Assembly (NCBI GenBank): GCA_963805525.1
Contig: CAWDUT010000006.1
Span: 806,001-870,000 of the forward strand
Length of the DNA: 64,000 nt
DNA from: DASQFQ01 sp963805525
GTDB taxonomy: Bacteria > Actinomycetota > Thermoleophilia > Solirubrobacterales > Solirubrobacteraceae
Direction: 5' to 3'
A program made the translations under genes and the position numbers. The notes beneath the pieces were generated by a model that saw only the letters and a program-made list of their open reading frames with translations, did no database searches and was not told the DNA's origin. Positions within the stretch are counted from its first letter, which is position 1. Each line of letters opens with the position of its first letter. Shown here piece by piece: positions 59,716 through 64,000 of this stretch.

Positions 59716-60894
59716 TCAGGGGATGGTCGTAGCCGTGCGGTCCGCGTCCTCCTCGTACCAGGAGAGCGCGTAGCTGGGATCGTCGAGGTCGCGTGACAGC
59801 GCGGACAGCTTGAGCGGGCGGAACGTGTCGCACATGACGGCGAGCTCGTCGGTGCGCGTCATGCCGAGCGACTTCTCCACCGTCCCCGGCTGGGGGCCGT
59901 GCGGCAGCCCGGAGGGGTGCAGCGTGATCGATCCGACGTCCACGCCCTTGCGCGCGGCGTAGTCGCCGTCGACGTAGTACATGACCTCCTCCGACTGCAC
60001 GTTGGAGTGGTGGTACGGCAGCGCGATCGCGTTCTCGTCCCAGTCGAGCATGCGCGGGCAGAACGAGCAGATGACGAAGTTCGGGCCCTGGAAGGTCTGG
60101 TGTGCCGGCGGCGGCTGGTGCAGGCGGCCGGCCTTGGGCTCGAAGTCGTCGATGTTGAACGTGTAGGGGTAGACGTAGCCGTCCCAGCCCACGACGTCGA
60201 ACGGGTGGTAGTCGAGGACGTAGTCCTGGTAGCCGCCGCGGACGCGCACCTTGAGGTCGTACTCGCCGCGCTCGCGGTGGGTCTCGAGCGTGGCCGGCGG
60301 GTAGAAGTCGCGGTGCGAGAACGGCGCGTGCTCGAGCAGCTGGCCGTAGCGGTTGCGGTAGCGGTTCGGCGTCTCGATCTCGCCCGGCGTGTAGAAGGTC
60401 AGCCAGCGCTGCGGGCCGTCGAAGCGGAAGCGATAGGTGGTGCCGCGCGGGATCACGACGTAGTCGTGCTTGCGGAACGGCAGCGAGCCGAAGATCGTCT
60501 CCAGCACCCCGCCGCCCTCGTGGACGAACACGACCTCGTCGCCCTCGCCGTCGCGGTAGAAGTAGTCCGCCTCGGCCTCCGGGATGCAGATCCCGATCTC
60601 GACGTCGGCGTTGTACTGGAGCAGCTGCCGGCCTTGGACCGGGTCGCCGAACGGCTCGAGGTCGAGCGTGTTGGTGAGCCGGTGGACGTGGGTGTCCGGC
60701 ACCCACTCCTCGCGCACGATCGGCTCGAACTCGCCGACCTCCTTGACCCGGCACGGGCTCCACAGGTGGTAGAGGATCGACTCGTTGCCCGAGAAGCCCT
60801 CGAAGCCCAGCACCTCCTCGACGAGCAGGGCGCCGTTCTCGCGGAACTGGACGTGCCGCTTGGCCGGGATGTCGCCCAGGCTGGCGTAGCGCAT
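59716..60894 (-). CDS. hmgA: homogentisate 1,2-dioxygenase
   Basis: 392 residues, a little shorter than the usual ~430. Cupin-fold iron ligands are in LPYHHSNVQSEEVMYYVDGD (His/Glu) and LHPSGLPHGPQPG (His). VGWDGYVYPYTFNIDDFEP, PNFVICSFCPRMLDWDENAI and ADYFYRDGEGDEVVFVHEGG are family landmarks. It opens the homogentisate ring to maleylacetoacetate in tyrosine degradation. It directly abuts hpd upstream. Confidence 0.93.
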   Translation of the reverse strand: MRYASLGDIPAKRHVQFRENGALLVEEVLGFEGFSGNESILYHLWSPCRVKEVGEFEPIVREEWVPDTHVHRLTNTLDLEPFGDPVQGRQLLQYNADVEIGICIPEAEADYFYRDGEGDEVVFVHEGGGVLETIFGSLPFRKHDYVVIPRGTTYRFRFDGPQRWLTFYTPGEIETPNRYRNRYGQLLEHAPFSHRDFYPPATLETHRERGEYDLKVRVRGGYQDYVLDYHPFDVVGWDGYVYPYTFNIDDFEPKAGRLHQPPPAHQTFQGPNFVICSFCPRMLDWDENAIALPYHHSNVQSEEVMYYVDGDYAARKGVDVGSITLHPSGLPHGPQPGTVEKSLGMTRTDELAVMCDTFRPLKLSALSRDLDDPSYALSWYEEDADRTATTIP

Positions 60895-62013
60895 TTAGAG
60901 GTTCCCCCTTCGCTCCTGCTCGCGCTCGATCGCCTCGAAGAGCGCCTTGAAGTTGCCCTCGCCGAAGCCGCGTGCGCCGTGGCGCTCGATCACCTCGAAG
61001 AACATCGTCGGGCGGTCGCCGACCGGCTTCGTGAAGATCTGCAGCATGTAGCCCTCGTCGTCGCGGTCGACCAAGATGCCGAGGCGCCGCAGGTCGTCGA
61101 GCGACTCCTCGATCTCGCCGATCCGCTCGGGGACCTCGTCGTAGTAGGAGTCCGGGATGTTGAGGAACTCGACGCCGCGCGCCTGCAGCTCGGTGACGGT
61201 GCGCACGATGTCGCGCGTGGCGACCGCGAGGTGCTGGGCGCCGGGGCCGCCGTAGAACTCGAGGAACTCGTCGATCTGCGACTTGCGCTTGCCCTCGGCG
61301 GGCTCGTTGATCGGGAACTTCACGCGGCCGTTGCCGTCGGTGACGACCTTCGACATCAGCGCGGAGTACTCGGTCGAGATCGCCTCGTCGGAGAAGTGCA
61401 GCATCTCCGTCATCCCGAACACGTCCTCGTAGAACTTGACCCACGTGTTCATGTGGCCGAGCTCGACGTTGCCGACGATGTGGTCGAGCGTGAGCAGGCC
61501 GGCGTCGGGCGTGCTGTCCTCGCGCGGCTCGTAGCCGGGGAGGAACGGGCCGGTGTAGTCCTTGCGCTCGACGAAGGTGTGCAGCGTCTCGCCGTAGGCG
61601 GCGATCGTCGACATGCGGACGGTGCCGTGCTCGTCGGTCTCGTCCCACGGCTCGCGCACGCCGGTCGCGCCGCGCTCGACGGCGGCGTGGTAGGCGTAGG
61701 CGGCGTCGGGGACGGACAGCGCGATCACCTTGGCGCCGTCGCCGTGGCGCGCATGATGCAGCGCGATCTCGTGGTTCGGCGTCAGCGCGCCGGTGAGGAC
61801 GAGCCGGATGCGGCCCTGCTGGAGGACGTGCGACGTGCGGTCGCGCAGGCCGGTCTCGAGGCCGGCGTAGGCGATCTCGCGGAAGCCGAAGGCGCGCGTG
61901 TAGAAGTGCGCGGCCTGCCTGGCGTTGCCGACCCACAGCTCGACGTGGTCGATGCCGTGGAGCGGCATGAAGTCCTGGGTGGACTGGGGTGCGACGACGG
62001 GTTGCGTGCTCAT
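60895..62013 (-). CDS. hpd: 4-hydroxyphenylpyruvate dioxygenase
   Basis: 372 residues from ATG 62013. Two VOC modules: GIDHVELWVGNARQAAHFYT and LTLDHIVGNVELGHMNTWVK, with iron ligands His, His (QHLAVATRDI) and Glu in MFFEVIERHGARGFGEGNFK. It converts 4-hydroxyphenylpyruvate to homogentisate, the step before hmgA. It is divergent from an Lrp-type regulator, which probably controls the pair. Confidence 0.94.
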   Translation of the reverse strand: MSTQPVVAPQSTQDFMPLHGIDHVELWVGNARQAAHFYTRAFGFREIAYAGLETGLRDRTSHVLQQGRIRLVLTGALTPNHEIALHHARHGDGAKVIALSVPDAAYAYHAAVERGATGVREPWDETDEHGTVRMSTIAAYGETLHTFVERKDYTGPFLPGYEPREDSTPDAGLLTLDHIVGNVELGHMNTWVKFYEDVFGMTEMLHFSDEAISTEYSALMSKVVTDGNGRVKFPINEPAEGKRKSQIDEFLEFYGGPGAQHLAVATRDIVRTVTELQARGVEFLNIPDSYYDEVPERIGEIEESLDDLRRLGILVDRDDEGYMLQIFTKPVGDRPTMFFEVIERHGARGFGEGNFKALFEAIEREQERRGNL

Positions 62014-62047
62014 GGGAGCAATGATCCGCCTCTCTGGCGCCGCTCTC

Positions 62048-62076
62048 AATAGCGAATCGTTGCGCGGACGGCTATT
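62048..62076. promoter_or_regulatory. inverted repeat between hpd and the Lrp-type regulator
   Basis: AATAGC (62048-62053) and GCTATT (62071-62076) are inverted arms with a 17-bp spacer, in the 75-bp space between the divergent starts. This could be a binding site for the Lrp-type protein. Confidence 0.4.
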
Positions 62077-62088
62077 TTTGCGCCCGGT

Positions 62089-62529
62089 ATGGACGACATC
62101 GACCGGCAGATCGTTGCGCTGCTCCGGCAGGATGCGCGGCGCTCGTTCCAGAGCATCGGGCTGCGGGTGGCGCTGAGCGCGCCGGCGGTCAAGCGGCGCG
62201 TCGACCGGCTCGAGGCCGACGGCGTGATCCGCGGCTACACCGCCCAGGTCGACCCGGGCCGCTACGGCTGGGGCACGCACGCGATCGTGGCGCTCTACTG
62301 CGAGGGCCGCATGGCGGCCGCCGAGGTGCGCGACGCCGTCGAGCACCACCCCGAGGTCGCCGCCGCCTACACGGTGGCGGGCGAGGCGAGCGCGGTCGTC
62401 CACGTCCGCGCCCGCGACACCGCGCACCTCGAGGAGACGCTCGAGCGCCTGCGCGACCGGCCCGGGATCACCCGGACGCAGACGCAGGTCGTGCTCTCGA
62501 CGCTGTTCGAGCGGCCGTTCCCGGCTTAG
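62089..62529 (+). CDS. Lrp/AsnC family transcriptional regulator
   Basis: 146 residues. DIDRQIVALLRQDARRSFQS, LSAPAVKRRVDRLEADGVIR is the AsnC helix-turn-helix. The C-terminal RAM domain (VRDAVEHHPEVAAAYTVAGE, ASAVVHVRARD) binds amino acids. As it is divergent from hpd-hmgA, tyrosine or a related aromatic is a likely effector; that is inference. Confidence 0.92.
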   Translation: MDDIDRQIVALLRQDARRSFQSIGLRVALSAPAVKRRVDRLEADGVIRGYTAQVDPGRYGWGTHAIVALYCEGRMAAAEVRDAVEHHPEVAAAYTVAGEASAVVHVRARDTAHLEETLERLRDRPGITRTQTQVVLSTLFERPFPA

Positions 62530-62580
62530 CCGGCTAGGCGCCAAGCCAGGCAGCTTGCTGCCTAGCGCGGGCTAAGCCGG
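62521..62580. terminator. bidirectional terminator between regulator and beta-propeller genes
   Basis: Outer arms CCGGCTTAGC (62521-62530) and GCTAAGCCGG (62571-62580) pair perfectly, with an inner hairpin AGGCAG-cttg-CTGCCT. It covers the ends of both convergent genes. Confidence 0.65.
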
Positions 62581-64000
62581 GCACTTGCCCGGCTTGCCGC
62601 TGGCCCGGATGCAGAGGCGCTTCGGCCGCTTCGGCGCCTTGTTCTTGCGCGTCTTGTAGATGAAGCGCTTGCCGGTGAACTCGGTCGCCGTCATCGTGAT
62701 GGTGAGCTTGGTCCCGATCGGGAGCTTCTTCTTCTTGAACCGCTTGTCAGGTTGAGCTTCCTCTTCGCCTTCGACGTACTTGAAGGTCTTGCGTCTTGAA
62801 GGGGCAGCCCTTCTTCTGCTGCTTCTTCTTCCTCGTCTTGCACTCGACCTTGACGCGCGCGCCGGCCGGGAGGTCGTTGATCGCGAGCGTCGACACCTTC
62901 GTGTACTTCTTGAACGGGATCCAGAAGTTGGTGATCGTCGAGCCGAGCACAGGGGGCGGGGGCGGCGGCGGCGGCGGCGGAGGCGGCGGGGGCGGCGACG
63001 AGACGTGGAACGCTCCGCTGGTCTGGGAGCTCGAGCCGGCGAAGTTCGACGCCGTGACCGTGCAGCGGTAGTCGCCGGGTGTACCCGCCCCGATGGTGGC
63101 CGCGTTGCCGCCGACCGGCGCGCCGTTGAGCGTCCAGGAGTAGCTGAAGCTCGCCGGTGCGCGGTAGAGCAGCTCACCGACCAGGTCGGGCGCCCAGTTG
63201 CCCTGCGTACAGGAGAGCGTGCTGGGGGTCGTCCCGCCCCCTAAGATCCCGGGCCCACCCGTGCCCGTCGGGTGCTTGAACACGATCGGGATCGCCGTCT
63301 GCGCGTCGCCCGGGGTCGGGTACAGCGTGCCGCCGTGGCCGCTCCCGTCGACGTTGGCGAACATGATCCCGCGCGGGGTGTTCCAGTTCGCCCAGTAGAT
63401 CTTGCCGCTCTCGGTGTCGATCGTGCCCGGCATCGGGCCCAGCTGCGCCGCGCCGGCCGTGGCGAGAACAGCGCCGCCGGTGCCGTCGACGCCGGCGAAA
63501 TCGAGCGCGTTGGTCTGGTAGTTGCCCCAGAACACCCGGCCTCGTTGAGAGTCGACCGTGACGCCCCACGGCTGGTTCACCGTGGTGCCGATGATGTTCA
63601 GATCGCCGCCACCGCTGTTGTCCAGCTTGGCGAACGAGATCTTGTTACCGGAGTAGTTCGCCCAGTAGATCTTGCGGGCTGCGGCGTCGATCGCGACCCC
63701 GATCGGGACGCTCACGGTCGCGGTCCCGGTGTTCAGGTTGCCGCCGCCGCTGCCGTCCAGCTTGGCCCAGCCGATCGCAGGGCCGGTCGTGTTGGCCCAG
63801 TAGATCTTGCCCGCGGCGCTGTCCACCACCACTCCGCTCGGTGAGCTCACCGTCGCCGCACCGGTGGCGAGATCCCCGCCGCCGCTGCCGTCGAGCTTCG
63901 CGTACGAGATCTTCGTGCCCTGGTAGTTCGCCCAGTAGAGCCGGCTGGCCTTGACGTCGACGCCCAAACCCCACGCGGAGTTGAGCGACGCGCCGGTGGT
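62572..64000 (-). CDS. secreted YWTD-type beta-propeller protein, 5' partial, frameshifted near its end
   Basis: The visible part begins inside YWTD/LDL-receptor-B-like repeats (RLYWANYQGTKISYAKLDGS, KIYWANTTGPAIGWAKLDGS, KIYWANYSGNKISFAKLDNS). An Ig-like segment (YSWTLNGAPVGG, YRCTVTASNFAGSSSQ), a run of 15 prolines, and a Lys-rich C-terminal domain follow. At about 62791 an extra base breaks the frame: AAGACG(C)AAGACC should probably read KTKTFKYVE. The other frame continues IGTKLTITMTATEFTGKRFI to GKPGKCPA-stop, typical of Solirubrobacterales secreted proteins. The N-terminus is beyond the right edge. Confidence 0.7.
62951..62995 (-). repeat. (GGC)n-like trinucleotide run encoding 15 prolines
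   Basis: Fifteen consecutive proline codons, mostly CCG and CCC, form a GC-only microsatellite between the Ig-like and Lys-rich domains. Such a run is prone to slippage. Confidence 0.85.

Noticed and set aside
62951..62995. Assembly artefact in the GGC run
   Set aside because: It translates to an uninterrupted polyproline linker between two domains in frame, a common design in secreted proteins; only the separate break near 62791 is suspicious.

Overview
The window is very GC-rich, almost entirely coding, rich in GTG/TTG starts and in 4-bp stop/start overlaps (ATGA, GTGA). It carries actinobacterial markers: PadR- and TetR-controlled transporters, a WS/DGAT acyltransferase, a uvrC-rapZ-gap-pgk-tpiA run, and secreted Lys/Arg-rich beta-propeller and FN3 proteins. 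Taken together with a System I (Ccm) cytochrome c maturation locus and a 135-residue RlmH, this suggests a soil actinobacterium of the class Thermoleophilia (Solirubrobacter/Conexibacter-like). The assignment rests on gene content and protein style, not on a marker-gene tree. No rRNA, IS element, CRISPR array or prophage is seen. No gene-free stretch exceeds about 300 bases.

Layout. 1-3.2 kb: an amino-sugar type SIS isomerase/deaminase with a sugar-binding lipoprotein, then a PadR regulator with its membrane partner. 3.1-10 kb: a phosphate/polyphosphate-flavoured block (CYTH protein, CYTH-like/CHAD protein, ParA-like ATPase, Ppx/GppA phosphatase, glycerophosphodiester phosphodiesterase, alkaline phosphatase). 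10-14 kb: a sigma-factor remnant, an HD-GYP protein with a 14-unit pentapeptide tail, and a divergent MFS exporter/TetR pair. 14-23 kb: a rearranged kdp potassium-uptake locus whose sensor KdpD is split into two genes at opposite ends, with A-C-B subunit order. 23-26 kb: a HIRAN protein divergent from a zinc metallopeptidase bearing the LQRxxGNxAV signature of contractile-injection-system cargo, with an overlapping unknown partner gene. 26-30 kb: secreted FN3 protein, WS/DGAT, threonine aldolase, secreted clan-A-like glycosidase.

30-38 kb: uvrC-rapZ-gap-pgk-tpiA-gpmI, tightly coupled but lacking yvcK and whiA. 38-42 kb: a gene-decay patch, MarR, Hsp20 with a well-formed promoter/operator, Tgt and a Ser/Thr kinase. 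43-49 kb: phosphoesterase, M48 peptidase, STAS protein, DUF3467 protein, RlmH, ArgRS, FGGY kinase. 49-54 kb: the Ccm locus (ccdA, ccmH and a TlpA/CcmG protein on minus; ccmE and ccmF on plus) flanking a tRNA-Gly(CCC). 54-59 kb: a possible structured RNA, secG, a broken Kelch lipoprotein gene, a UDPGP-family uridylyltransferase, an iron-ADH family dehydrogenase, an AAA ATPase divergent from a PAS-GGDEF diguanylate cyclase. 59-64 kb: tyrosine catabolism (homogentisate dioxygenase, HPPD, Lrp-type regulator) and a partial, frameshifted secreted beta-propeller gene.

The items most worth following are the metallopeptidase/partner pair at 23.4-25.8 kb, the split KdpD, the recurrent TANCCT hexamer just ahead of starts, the possible RNA at 54.1-54.2 kb and the TAACGCA-type operators shared by two distant loci.
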